From Prorocentrum cordatum (lineage: Eukaryota; Sar; Dinophyceae; Prorocentrales; Prorocentraceae), in assembly GCA_963575745.1 (NCBI GenBank), contig CAUYUJ010000337.1, forward strand, positions 30,001 to 55,000: a stretch of DNA of 25,000 bases. Direction: 5' to 3'. This document shows, one piece after another, positions 8,561-17,984 of the stretch. Under the pieces are notes generated by a model. It was not told the origin of the DNA. It saw nothing but the letters and a program-made list of their open reading frames with translations, and did not search any database. Each line of letters starts with the position of its first letter. Position 1 is the first letter of the stretch. Position numbers and translations under genes: made by a program.

Positions 8561-9240
8561 GGGGGCGCGGTGGTGGTGGTGAGGAGTGCGCGTGCGTGCG
8601 CGCGCGTGCATGCGTTGTGCGCGTGTGTGTGTGTGCGTGTGCGTGAGGGGCGTGCGTGTGCGCGCATGCGCGTGCGTGCGTGCGCGCGCGTGTTTGTGCG
8701 TGTATGTGCGAGCGTGCATGTGCCAGTGCACGTCCCTGATGTGTGTGTGTGTGTGTGTGTGCGTGTGCGCGCGTGTGTGTGCATGCGTGCTTGTGCGGGT
8801 GCGTGCGCGCGTGCGCCTCTGTGTGGTGAGTGGGTGGGCGTGTGTGTGTGTGCGTGTGTGCGCGTGCGTGGTGGTGGCGGTGTGGTGATGGTGGTGGTGG
8901 TGCGCAGGTGTGTGTGTGTGGGTGTGTGTGCGTGCCCGCGTGTGTCCGTGCGTGTGCGCGCGTGCGCGTATTGTGGTGGTGTGCGCGCGTCCCTGCGTGT
9001 GCGTGTGCGTTGTGGGAGCGGTTTGCGTGGCGGTGGTGTGCGTGTGTGTTGGGGGGGGGATGGGGGGGCGTGCGTGCGCGCGGTGTGCGCGTGCGTGCGT
9101 GCGTGTGTGCGCGTGCGTGCGTGCGTGTGTGTTGTGTGCGTGTCGCGTTGTGGGTGTGTTGTGTGTGGTGCGTGGTGTGCGTGCGGTGGGGTGGTGGTGG
9201 CGGTGTGTATGGCGTGGTAGTGGTGCTAGTGCGGGTGTTT
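8560..9240. repeat. TG / GTGCG microsatellite tract (~680 bp)
   Basis: Alternating purine-pyrimidine sequence made of TG, CG and GTGCG words, with GTGGTGGT islands. It encodes only Cys/Val/Arg or His/Thr low-complexity frames. Long TG/CG alternation is prone to left-handed (Z) DNA. It is followed by a short AT-richer stretch (9250-9410). Confidence 0.92.
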
Positions 9241-9417
9241 TGTCTGTGGGTACGTAGTTTTTTATAACACAGACGTACATGGTATTAACCCCGCCATAAC
9301 ACTCAACATTTGTATGTATATATATGTGTATGCGCATTCAAGCATGCATGCATGTGTATTACTATAATGGGTGGAGTGTTTGTATTTTGTGTGTGTGCAC
9401 GTACGCACTCGAAGTGG

Positions 9418-9530
9418 TGGCGGGGGGGGGGCGGCGGGGGCGCGCGGTTTGCGCGCGCGCGTGCGTGCGCGCGCGCGCGGCGGGGCGGTGGCGGGGTGGG
9501 GAGGGGGAGGCGGGGGGGGGAGGGGCAACT
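9418..9530 (+). repeat. G-rich and CG-alternating tract
   Basis: G runs of 8-10 nt separated by short GCGC blocks (GCGCGCGCGTGCGTGCGCGC near 9452-9475). Several closely spaced G runs make this a candidate quadruplex-forming stretch on the plus strand. No gene is supported. Confidence 0.7.
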
Positions 9531-9775
9531 GTCACCGCGCCATGTGTCATCTCGAGTTGGCCAGTCTTTGTTATAGCAGCCATTGCTATAGGATGGGTCG
9601 GGCATGCACTTGGCGTTTGTAGTGCGCGCGGGGCGGCGCTCACCAACGCGGCGGTCGCAGATTCCGTTCCGTTCGCTCGTGCTTGCGCGCGACGCCAGGT
9701 GCGGGCGCGATTGCATCGGGCAGATGTCCATCTCTGGCGCCCGTCTCGCGGGAAGGGGAGGTTGTGTTTGGGGAA
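9531..9775. other. No supported gene
   Basis: Unique sequence leading into the 24-bp array. A small perfect hairpin (TATAGCA, 5-nt loop, TGCTATA) lies near 9573-9592. Nothing else is recognised. Confidence 0.4.
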
Positions 9776-10475
9776 AATTCTCTCCGCGGGCGCGATTCAT
9801 TCTCTCTGCGCGCGCGATTTCTTTTGCCCATGGGTGCGATTTATTCTCTCCAAGGGCGCGATGTACTCTCCCCGCGGGCGCGACGCATTTTCCCCAGGGG
9901 CGCGTTCTCTCCGTGGGCGCGACTGATTTTCTCCGCGGGCGCGATTTATTTTCTCCGTGGCTGCGAATCAGTTTCTCCGTGGTTGCGGTTAATTTGCTCC
10001 GCAGCGCGGTTTCTTCCCCCCGTGGTTACGGTTCATTTGCTCCCCGAAGGCGCGATCCTTTTTCTCCGCGGGCGCGATTTTTCCGCGGGCGCGAATTCAT
10101 TTCCCATTTTCTCCGTGGGCGCGGTTGTTTTTGACCGCGTGCGCGAATTATTCTCTCCATGGGCGCGATTTATGTTCCCCGTGGGCGCGAATGATTTTCG
10201 CCGCGGGCGCGATTCAATTTTCCGTGGATGCGTTTTCTTCGCCGCGGGTGAGATCTACGTTCCCCCCTCGTGCGATTTTTTCTCCGCGGGCGCGATTTAT
10301 TTTCCCCGGGGGTGCGATTTATCCCCCCCGCGGGCGTGGTCAATTTTTCCGCGGGCGCGATTTCTCTGTTCCGCGGCCACGATTCATTTCCGTGGGTGCG
10401 ATTGATTTTCGCAGCGGGTGCGATTCGTCCTCTCCGTGGGCGCGATTTAATTTTCTCCGTGGGCGAGATTTAATG
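9776..10475 (+). repeat. ~24-bp tandem array, consensus TCTCCGYGGGCGCGATTTAT
   Basis: About 28 degenerate units of roughly 24 bp (some 15-30) built on TCTCCGCGGGCGCGATTTATTT. The core holds CCGCGG and GGGCGCG alternating with an AT-rich ATTTATTTT spacer. Because 24 is divisible by 3, all three plus frames stay open for long stretches and read as ~8-residue repeats (for example FSPRARFI, SAGAIYFP and RGRDLFSP in the three phases). All three phases look equally peptide-like, so I treat this as satellite DNA rather than a repeat protein. Confidence 0.85.
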
Positions 10476-10654
10476 AGGGGGCGCCTTCCAATCTGATCTC
10501 CCCGGCGCGGCGGCGACGGGTCCGTCGTGGACGGATGCGCAAAAACGATCTATCCGCCGCGCGGAACTATTGAGAAACGATTGTATGAAGTTGTGCGATG
10601 TGCGATGGGCGCGCCGTGGACAGCGAAGTTAAACCATGCGTGGCGCGCGCTATT
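10476..10654. other. Spacer between two arrays
   Basis: Unique GC-rich spacer. It contains a short imperfect inverted repeat around GACGGGTCCGTCGTGGACGG near 10514-10533. No gene is recognised. Confidence 0.4.
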
Positions 10655-10965
10655 TTCGGTGCGACGGCGACGGCGGGTGGCCAGACAGATGCGCAGCGCG
10701 TAACCAGGCACGTTCGCCGACGGTGCGACAGCGGCCGCCGAGGCCGCGACAGATAGACAGTTCGCTTGTTTCCGGAACTCCCAGCGCGGGGCGACGGCCA
10801 CGGGGGGGTGGCCAGACGCATGGATTGCACTTAGCTGCGCATGTTGGCCTGGCCAACGGTGCGACAGCGACCGGCGGTGCCGCGACAGATGCACAGCCCG
10901 TTCCCCGCCCCCCGCGCGCGGCGCGACGGCGACGGAGGGCGGCCCGACAGATGGGCCCAGCCTGC
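10655..10965 (+). repeat. ~65-bp degenerate tandem repeat, five units
   Basis: Five diverged units starting near 10656, 10720, 10786, 10855 and 10915. Each has GGTGCGACRGCGRC, then a GGTGGCC or GGCCG stretch, then GACAGATRCRCAG. Odd- and even-numbered units resemble each other more closely, suggesting a two-unit ancestral period of about 130 bp. No gene is recognised. Confidence 0.65.
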
Positions 10966-10972
10966 TGCGGAC

Positions 10973-13160
10973 CTCCGACGCGCGCGCGCGCGCGCGCGAG
11001 TTCTGTAGCGCCCACAATAGAAAAGTCGACGCGCCCGTCGGCCTCCTTAAAGAACCACAGAGATTTAGAATTCGGTTTTTAGAATTGCATGGCGACTTTT
11101 CTCTAGTGGACAACACAGAACTCCGACGCGCGCGCGCGCGTCGGGGGCGCGCGCGCGTCGGGGGTCTGCAGTGCCCACAATAGAGAAGTCGACGCGCCCG
11201 TCGGCCCCCCTAAAGAGCCACAGAAATTTAGAATTCAGTTTTTAAATTTGCAGATGGACTTTTCTCTTGTGGACAACACAGAACTCCGACGCGCGCGCGC
11301 GCGTCGGGGTCTGTAGCGCCCAGAATAGAGAAGTCGACGCGCCCGTCGGCCTCCTGGAAGAGCCACAGAATTTTAGAATTCAGTTTCTAAAATTGAATAG
11401 CGACTTTTCTATTGTGGGCAACACAGAACTCCGACGCGCGCGCGCGCGTCGGGGGCGCGCGCGCGTCGGGGGTCTGCAGCGCCCACAATAGAGAAGTCGA
11501 CGCGCCAGTCGGCCCCCCTCAAAGAGTCACAGAAATGTAGAAAATCAGTTGTGTTTTTTTGATTTGCAGAAGGACTTTTTCTCTTGTGGACAACACAGAA
11601 CTCCGACGCGCGCGCGCGCGTCGGGGTCTGTAGCGCCCAGAATAGAGAAGTCGACGCGCCCGTCGGCCTCCTCGAAGAGCCACAGAATTTTAGAATTCAG
11701 TTCTTAAAATTGAATAGCGACTTTTCTATTGTGGGCAACACAGAACTCCGACGCGCGCGCGCGCGGCGGGGGTCTGTAGCGCCCGCAATAGAGAAGTCGA
11801 CGCGCCGTCGGCCTCCTTCAAAGAGCCACAGACATGGAATTCATTTTTAAAGAAAAATTGCATATTGTTATAAAGATTGTGGACAACACAGAAACTCCGG
11901 AGGCGCCGCGCGCGCGCGCGCGCGTCGTCGGGTCATAGCGCCCCACATAAGAAGTCGTGAACGCGCCCGACAGGAGCCTCCTCAAAAAGAGCAACAAAAT
12001 TTTTAACAATTCATTATGTAGATTTGTATCTCGACTTTCTCTCGTGGACAACACCAGGAACTCCGACGCGACGCGCGCGCGTCGGGGTCCTGTAGCGCCC
12101 GCAATGGAAAAGTCGACGCGCGCCCCACGACCTCCTTACAGAGCCACAGAGTTTTAGAATTCAATTATAGAACTGCAATCGCACTCTTTCTATTTTGGGA
12201 CCAACGCAGAACTCCGACGCGCGCGCGCGCGCGCGTCGGGGGTCTGCAGCGCCCACAATAGAGAAGTCGACGCGCCCGTCGGCCTCCTTATAGAGCCAGA
12301 GAGTTTTAGAATTCAATGTGTAGAACTGCATATCGACTTTTCTATTGTGGACAACACAGAACTCCGACGCGCGCGCGCGCGTCGGGGGCGCGCGCGCGTC
12401 GGGGGTCTGCAGTGCCCACAATAAGGAAGTCGACGCGCCCGTCGGCCCCCTCAAAGAGCAACAGAATTTTCGAATTCAATTTGTAGAACTGCATCTCGAC
12501 TTTTCTCTCGTGGAGAACACAAAACTCCGACGCGCGCGCGCGTCGGGGGTCTGCAGCGCCCACAATAGAGAAGTTGACGCGCCCGCCGGCCTCCTTACAG
12601 AGCCACAGAATTTTAGAATTCAGTTTTTAGATTTGCAGATCGACTTTTCCCCTGTGGACAACGCAGAACTCCGACGCGCGAGCGCGCGCGCGTCAAGGGT
12701 CTGTAGCGCCCGCACTAGAGAAGTAGACGCGCCCGTCGGCCTCCTTAAAGAGCCATAGAATTTTAGAATTCAGTTCTTAGAATTGCACATCGACTTTTTT
12801 ACTGTGGACAACACAGAACTCCGAGGCGCGCGCGCGCGCGCGCGTCGGGCCTCTGTAGCGCCCACAATGAAGAAGTCGACGCGCCCGTCGGCCTCCTTAG
12901 AAAGCAACAGAATTTTAGAATTCAGTTTTTAGATTTGCATCTCAGCTTTTCTATGGTGGACAACACAGAACTCCGAGGCGCGCGCGCGCGCGCGCGTCGG
13001 GGGTCTGTAGTGCCCGCAATCGAGAAGTCGATGCGCCCGACGGCCTCCTTGAAGCGCCAAAGAAATTTAGAATTCATATTTTAGAGTGGCATATCGACTT
13101 TTCCATTGTGGACAACACAGAACTCCGACGCGCGCGCGCGCGTCGGGGGTCTGTGGCGCC
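10973..13160 (+). repeat. ~154-bp satellite, 15 sites, with a long palindrome in each unit
   Basis: The landmark CTCCGACGCG or CTCCGAGGCG recurs at 10973, 11121, 11284, 11429, 11601, 11746, 11895, 12061, 12212, 12362, 12525, 12669, 12819, 12971 and 13123 (spacing 144-172, mean about 154). Each unit has an inner palindrome (CCGACGCGCG..CGCGTCGGG) flanked by arms CGACTTTTCTATTGTGG and CCACAATAGAGAAGTCG, making a ~75-nt inverted repeat. An AT-richer spacer containing TTTTAGAATTCAGTTTT follows. Units at 11284 and 11601 are nearly identical, as are the doubled-palindrome units at 11121 and 11429, so part of the array has a two-unit higher order. Open frames on either strand are incidental. Confidence 0.95.
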
Positions 13161-13600
13161 CTCCTCCTCCTCCGCCGCCCCAGAAGAACTGCAAGCCAGT
13201 TGCCCAGAGATCCAAGCCACATGTTCCGACTCAGTCAGGACATTGCGCGCGGGGTGAACCAGCGGCGCCACTGGGAATCGCCCAAAGCTCGGCCTCGATC
13301 TGCCCAGCGATTGCCCCGACCTTGAGCGTCGGCCACGATGGCCGCCTGCGACCGCCGTGCTACCCAGGGTGACAGCGCGAAGCCGGGTCTCAAACCTCCC
13401 CCGGGGCCGCTCAATTTGCGATCGCACTTGCGCCCATCGCCAAGGCCCCCAACGGCTCAAGCTGGCGGCGCGGGGGAGGGGGGCGGCACGACGAGGCGGC
13501 CGAGGAGACGAGGGCGTTCTTGGAAGGTGGCGGCCCTCCTACGAGCACTACGCCTTCTTTGTCCCAGCGCAATCATCGTGAAGAGAACATCAAAAGAAGG
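13161..13600. other. No supported gene
   Basis: The satellite stops abruptly inside a unit near 13160 (GTCTGTGGCGCC followed by CTCCTCCTCC). Unique GC-rich sequence follows, with open frames on both strands but no recognisable domain. It could contain exons that I cannot detect. Confidence 0.4.
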
Positions 13601-13601
13601 A

Positions 13602-13926
13602 GGGTTCCGTTTGCGCGGCGTTGGCTCCGTTTGTGCGGCGTTGGTTCCGTTCGTGCGGTGTTGGCTCCGTTTGTGCGGTGTTGGTTCCGTTCGTGCAGTG
13701 TTGGCTTCGTTTGTGCGGTGTTGGCTCCGTTTGTGCGGTGTTGGCTCCGTTTGTGCGGTGTTGGCTCCGTTTGTGCGGTGGTGGCTGCATTTGTGCGGCG
13801 TTGGCTCCGTTTGTGCGGTGCTGTCTCCGTTTGTGCGGCGTTGGCTCCGTTTGTGCGGTGTTGGCTCCGTTTGTGCGGCGTTGGTTCCGTTTGTGCGGTG
13901 TTGGCTCCGTTTGTGCGGCGTTGGGA
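13602..13926 (+). repeat. 20-bp tandem array TTGGCTCCGTTTGTGCGGTG
   Basis: Fifteen full units in exact 20-bp register from 13621 to 13920, with a partial unit on each side. Variation is mostly C/T transitions (GGCT/GGTT, TTTG/TTCG, GGTG/GGCG). As 20 is not a multiple of 3, three units make one 20-residue reading cycle and every phase encodes the same cyclic peptide. All three plus and minus phases remain open, which explains the long ORFs here. Confidence 0.95.
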
Positions 13927-14170
13927 TCCCTCGGGGCTCTTCGGGGCGATTGGGGATTTGTATTGGGGCCGGGCAGGCTTTGCCCCCACCTGGGAATTCG
14001 GGTCCGCTCCTCCCTCCGCACGCCGCCGCGCGTGCCCCCCGCGCGCTAGGGTGGCGGCTTCTCGACGACGTCGTCGCCGCCGCTGCTGCCCCCCCCGTCA
14101 CATTGACATTCTCTGGGGCTAACCTCTGGTCCTAACGTGCTCCGCGCGCCCGGCCCGCGGGAGCGCAATC
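13927..14170. other. Unique spacer between arrays
   Basis: GC-rich spacer with no gene recognised. It includes a small inverted repeat around GGGCAGGCTTTGCCC (13970-13984). Confidence 0.4.
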
Positions 14171-14217
14171 CCACTGTACTAAAATTGCCTCTCCGCTTCT
14201 CTGACGTGGGATTTCCG

Positions 14218-14437
14218 CTTTACTAAAGTGGGTTTGTCCGCTTTACTAAAGTGGCTTTCCCGCTTTAGTAAAGTGGCGTGCCCGCTTTACTAAAGTGTCC
14301 TGTCCGCTTTAGTAAAGTGTCGCCTCCGCTTTACTAAAGTGGCGCTGCTTGGCATTTTACCGCAAACGAACCCCTTCGTCCACTTTAGTAAAGTGGCGTG
14401 CCCGCTTTAGTAAAGTGGCGCGCCCGCTTTACTAAAG
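14218..14437 (+). repeat. 22-bp array of CTTTASTAAAG palindromes
   Basis: Nine copies of CTTTA(C/G)TAAAG start at 14218, 14241, 14263, 14285, 14307, 14329, 14383, 14405 and 14427. Spacing is 22 bp (23 once, 54 once). Each is usually embedded in CCGCTTTASTAAAGTGGC. The 11-bp core is palindromic apart from its central base, so C and G centres represent the two orientations. A decayed copy (CACTGTACTAAAATTG) precedes the array near 14172. The copy at 14381 has the full 15-bp palindrome CACTTTAGTAAAGTG. Confidence 0.92.
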
Positions 14438-14463
14438 TGGTTCGTCTGCCAAACACAAGTTAT

Positions 14464-14510
14464 TTTCGGTCCGAGAATTGTCAATTCTGGTACCGAGAAT
14501 TGATAATAAT
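14464..14510. other. Small repeat GGTMCGAGAATTG with palindrome
   Basis: GGTCCGAGAATTG and GGTACCGAGAATTG are direct repeats. Between them AGAATTGTCAATTCT forms a 15-nt palindrome around one central base. It lies just downstream of the CTTTASTAAAG array and may be part of the same regulatory-looking or relic region. Confidence 0.5.
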
Positions 14511-14574
14511 CGGGCCCTGGACTCATCAGAGCGTGGGAGAGCGGTCTGGGGGGGCGGTGTCGCGTGCCCATGAA

Positions 14575-14900
14575 GTCCCACATAACGCACAGGCCCCCCA
14601 ACCCCCAGAAGCCACGCAGGATCCCACAAGACCCCGAGGACCCACAAGCCACACAGGCTCCGCAAGCCCCACAGGCCCCACAGGTTCCACAAACACCATG
14701 GACCGCACACGCCCCGCAGGTCCCAAAATCCCACGTGGTCCCACTTGTCGCACCAGCGCCGCACATCGAGTGTGCCCCACTGGCGCCCCAGGCCCGACAA
14801 TTCGCAAAAGCACCACAGGTCTTACAGGCCACCCAAATCATACATGCCCCATGAGTCCCACAGGCCCCTGAGGCCCACAAGGCCCACAGGTCGCGCTGAC
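14575..14900 (+). repeat. Degenerate CCCACAGGCCCC repeat
   Basis: Loose 9-12 bp reiteration of CCACAGGCC, CCACAAGCC and CCCCACAGGT words. Open frames on both strands are low complexity: Pro/Thr/Gln on plus, and Cys/Gly/Trp on minus. No gene is called. Confidence 0.7.
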
Positions 14901-15119
14901 TTTGGGCTCCGACGCGTGAGATTGCCAGGCTAAGGATTCACGGGCTATGGATGCATCAACCTTGAATCCAAGACGATAAACTCCAGGGGTTCGGGCCCCT
15001 CGGCCCCGGACCCCCTGGCCCCGGATTTCAAAGCCGCCGACCGGGACATTCAACACGAGTGGGCCGCCAGGTCCAAAACCAAGGGCCCTAGGCATCAGAG
15101 CTATGGAGTCTAGGGACCC
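14901..15119. other. No supported feature
   Basis: Short unique GC-rich spacer; no domain or RNA gene is seen. Confidence 0.4.
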
Positions 15120-15585
15120 CGTCCCTTTTACTCGCCATCCTCTCCCTTCGTCCGCCCATTCCCCCTCCTCCTCCTCGTCGTCCTCCTCCTCATCCCCCCG
15201 TCCCCCCATCCCTCCTCCTTCCTCCCTCTTCCTCCCTCCTACTCCCTCCTCTTCCTCCCTCCCCGTTCCTCCTCCCTTTTCGTCCCTCCTCCTCCCTCCT
15301 CCTCCCCCCTCCAGCGTCTTCCCCCTTTCCTCCTGCCTCCTCCTCCCTGCCGCCCCCGCTTCCTCCCCCCATCCTTTTCACTCCTCCTCCCGCCTCCTCC
15401 CTCCCCTCCCCTTCCTTCCCCGCCCCCCTCCTCCTCCCCTCCCTCCCCGCCTCCCTCCTCCGTCCTCCCTCCGCGTTCCCCCCATTTCCTTCCTCCCACC
15501 GCCTCCCCCGTTTCCTCCTCCTCCTCCTTCATCCTGCTCCTCCTACTCCTCCTACTCCTCGTTTCCCTCCCCCCTCTTCGAAAAA
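15120..15585 (+). repeat. C/T-only (TCC)n tract, ~450 nt
   Basis: Nearly uninterrupted pyrimidines on the plus strand, mostly CCT/TCC triplets with C runs. The minus strand is correspondingly homopurine and reads as Glu/Gly/Arg low complexity. Long homopurine-homopyrimidine stretches can adopt triplex structures. No gene is called. Confidence 0.92.
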
Positions 15586-16355
15586 GAACGGCTTGGTCGC
15601 GCGCCGGTTTCGTTCGGCGCCCTCCCCCCTCCCCCTTTTCAGTGCCCAGCCGCATTTGGCGAATGTTTCGGTTGGCTGTTAATGCGTTCCTCGCCCCCAC
15701 TTCCTCGTCATGTGTCCCTTGCCCCCCTTGTGCCGCCTGCGATTGCGGGGGCGGGGGCGGGCGGGGTTGGGCGCGAGAGTCATTGCCCGCGTCCCGGTTT
15801 GCTTTCGCGTTTCCCGCCCCCGCGCGGGGATGCCGCCTCTGCGCTTTGGCGCTCGAGGCGCCCGAAGTTTCATAAAAAATACCCCGCCCCTTTTTTCCCT
15901 TCCCAACTCCGCCTCGGGGTGAGGATGAGGAGAAAGGGTCGGGACGAGGAGGGGGGCGGGGGTGCAGGGCGGGGGGCGATGACAGCGATGACGAGGCAAG
16001 GGATGACGTGGAAGAGGGGAGGTCGAGCAGGGAGACAGGGCGACGCTAGGGGCGAAGGACAACGGGAATGACAACGACAGTGCCGAGCGGGATGGGGATG
16101 GGGGCGACGCGGACGACGAGCAGGGAATTCTAGACGCTTCGTGCAACGCCACCAGCTCATCCAGCAACGATGCCCAGACGAGTTGCACTGGTTAGGGAAA
16201 GAGGGGAGCACGCAGAAGAACCAAAGGACCGTCATGCTCCTAAAAAGGGGGGGGGGATCGGAGAAGGACGAGATGGAGGAGGAAGGGATGAGGGAGGGAA
16301 GGGGGGGGGCGGGGAAGTGGAGGAGGACGAGGAGGGGTAGGGGTATGAACGACCA
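15586..16355. other. No supported gene; purine-rich second half
   Basis: About 15586-15905 is unique GC-rich sequence. From about 15918 to 16355 the plus strand becomes purine-rich (GGGGAGG, GACGAGG and GATGACG words), broken by a mixed stretch near 16110-16235. No domain is recognised in any frame. Confidence 0.45.
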
Positions 16356-16357
16356 GA

Positions 16358-16437
16358 GAGGAGGAGGAGGAGGAGGAGGAGGAGGAGGAGGAGGAGGAGG
16401 AGGAGGAGGAGGAGGAGGAGGGGGAGGAGGAGGAGGA
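16358..16437 (+). repeat. (GGA)n microsatellite
   Basis: About 26 GGA triplets with one GGGG interruption near 16421. It is the purine counterpart of the (TCC)n tract about 800 bp upstream, in opposite strand orientation. Confidence 0.93.
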
Positions 16438-16479
16438 ATCGGTAGGACAGTATCGAAGAAGCGGGGGGCGAGCAAAAAG

Positions 16480-17140
16480 GCCAAAGGCCCTTTGGATGCC
16501 TTTCGGGGTGTCTTCGGATGTCTCTTGGGAGGTTCCCGGGGGCCTTTTGGGACATCTTGGGCCTCTTGGCGGCCCAGGGGGTTTCTTGGGGCGTCTTGGG
16601 TGCCTTGGGGAACCTTGTGGAAGTCTCTTGGGGGCCTCTTGGGGGGCCTTTTCGGGGCCTCTTGGGGGTCTCTTGGGGGCCTCTTCGGAGCATCTTCGGG
16701 CCTCCTGGGCGCCTGTTCGGGCAATCTTGGAAGAGATGAATCGAAGGAAACGGGGTCCTAAATTATCGCTGCCTCATGGATAGCCCGCCTCTGGGGCCAT
16801 TTTTGCGGGCGCTTTGGAGCGCTCTTGGAGCCCTCTTGGGCCTCTTTTGGCGCTCTCTTGGGCCCTCCAGGAGTCATCTTGGGCCACGGAAGGCGATCGA
16901 AAGCATCAGAGCGGGAAGGCAAACAACACATAGATTTTCTGTAGGTGTTTGATGTTGGCACCCTGGGGCGTCCTGGAGGGGAGGGGCTTCGTGGCCACTT
17001 GGATCAGTCTTGAGGCGATCTGGGGGCCTCTTGGAGCATGTCGGGAGACATGTTGAGCTATCGCGGGCTATCTTGAGCCATCTTGGAAGTCATCTTGGGC
17101 TCCCTGAGGCGCTCTGAGAGCTGTCCTGGGCCATCTTGGA
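16480..17140 (-). repeat. Degenerate GGCC/AAGAGG array, inverted
   Basis: Reiterated CTCTTGGGGGCCTC, GGGCCATCTTGG and CTTTTGGCGCTCTTGG words, the reverse complement of the family seen at 4655-5165. Spacing is loose (10-25 bp). The first half is TTGGGGGCC-rich; the second half (about 17040-17140) is richer in GGGCCATCTTGG, matching 1225-1345 in reverse. A less repetitive stretch lies at 16875-16960. Confidence 0.78.
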
Positions 17141-17585
17141 AGCTCCAGTGGGTCGCGAGTCCAGTTCCAGGGGGGAAGTGTTTGGGGGAGTTGTGAACCC
17201 CTCACCGAGGGGTAGGAGGGGAAGCTGGGAGAGGAAATGCCTTAAACCAGTCACTCCCAGAGGGCTCGTGGGACTTCGCAACCTTGCGCTCGTTTGGAGG
17301 GGGCGGCTGGTTCTCTTTTGGCCACTACGGCGCGTGCAATGAATCGTTGACGGGACCGTTGTGTGTCGTTCGACTGCCCTGTAAGAAAGAGCCCGCGAAT
17401 TGGGGGCGTGGTATTTCCCTTTGCTGCGCCGCTACCGCAGCTGCCCCTCGCCCGCTCGCGCCCCCGCCCGCCCCCCGTCGACCCCGGAAACAAAAAAAAG
17501 AAGGGAAGATGGAGAGAATGAGGAGGAGATACGGACTCCACCTTCTGATCGATGTCATCCAACATGCCCCCCTTCGGGGGGGGGG
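17141..17585. other. No supported gene
   Basis: Unique GC-rich sequence between two repeat arrays, with open frames on both strands but no recognisable domain. Confidence 0.4.
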
Positions 17586-17875
17586 GCGCGAAAACCGCCC
17601 GAGGCCCACGAGAGGGCCCCCAAGCGAGCCCCAAGACGGCCCAGGAAGGCCCCAACACGGCCCAAGACGCCCCCACGACGGCGCACGAAAGCCCGAAGAT
17701 GCAGCCCGCGAGAAGTGATTTGAGCAAGATTCGGAAGCTTTTCCTTCCAAATTGTCTTCCAGATCTCCCGAAGTCCTCCCAGGAGACGCCAGAAGAGTCC
17801 CCGAGAGGTTCCCAACCGACCGCTAGAGGCCCCCTTTCATTGTTCCTAGGGGGCCCCGAGACGCCCCCAAGAGGT
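17586..17875 (+). repeat. Degenerate GGCCC/AAGACGG array
   Basis: Words such as GGGCCCCCAAG, CCCCAAGACGGCCC and CCCCAACACGGCC in the same orientation as 4655-5165. It begins right after a G run (17577-17586). Confidence 0.7.
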
Positions 17876-17984
17876 AGTATCCAATATACTTTCAGGAGGA
17901 AGGGCCGCGTCAAGTTTTCGGAAGCCCGTCAAGAAGCAGCTTGTAAAACTAGTTGGACCATCGATGCTTGTTTTGCACTCGGGG
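17876..17984. other. Unique interval between opposed arrays
   Basis: About 110 bp without obvious repeat, flanked by the same repeat family in opposite orientations. No gene is recognised. Confidence 0.4.

Noticed and set aside
8378-9337. His/Thr-rich (minus) and Cys/Val-rich (plus) ORFs of up to 319 codons
   Set aside because: Translations of the TG/GTGCG microsatellite.
13338-14135. 265-codon plus-strand ORF with 20-residue repeats
   Set aside because: All phases of the 20-bp array encode the same cyclic peptide; this is expected from the repeat.
14218-14437. CRISPR-like array at the CTTTASTAAAG repeats
   Set aside because: Spacers are about 11 bp and similar to each other, repeats are 11-18 bp, and there are no cas genes; the genome is eukaryotic.
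15103-16071. 322-codon Pro/Ser-rich ORF
   Set aside because: It is the pyrimidine tract read as Pro/Ser; no signal of a real protein.
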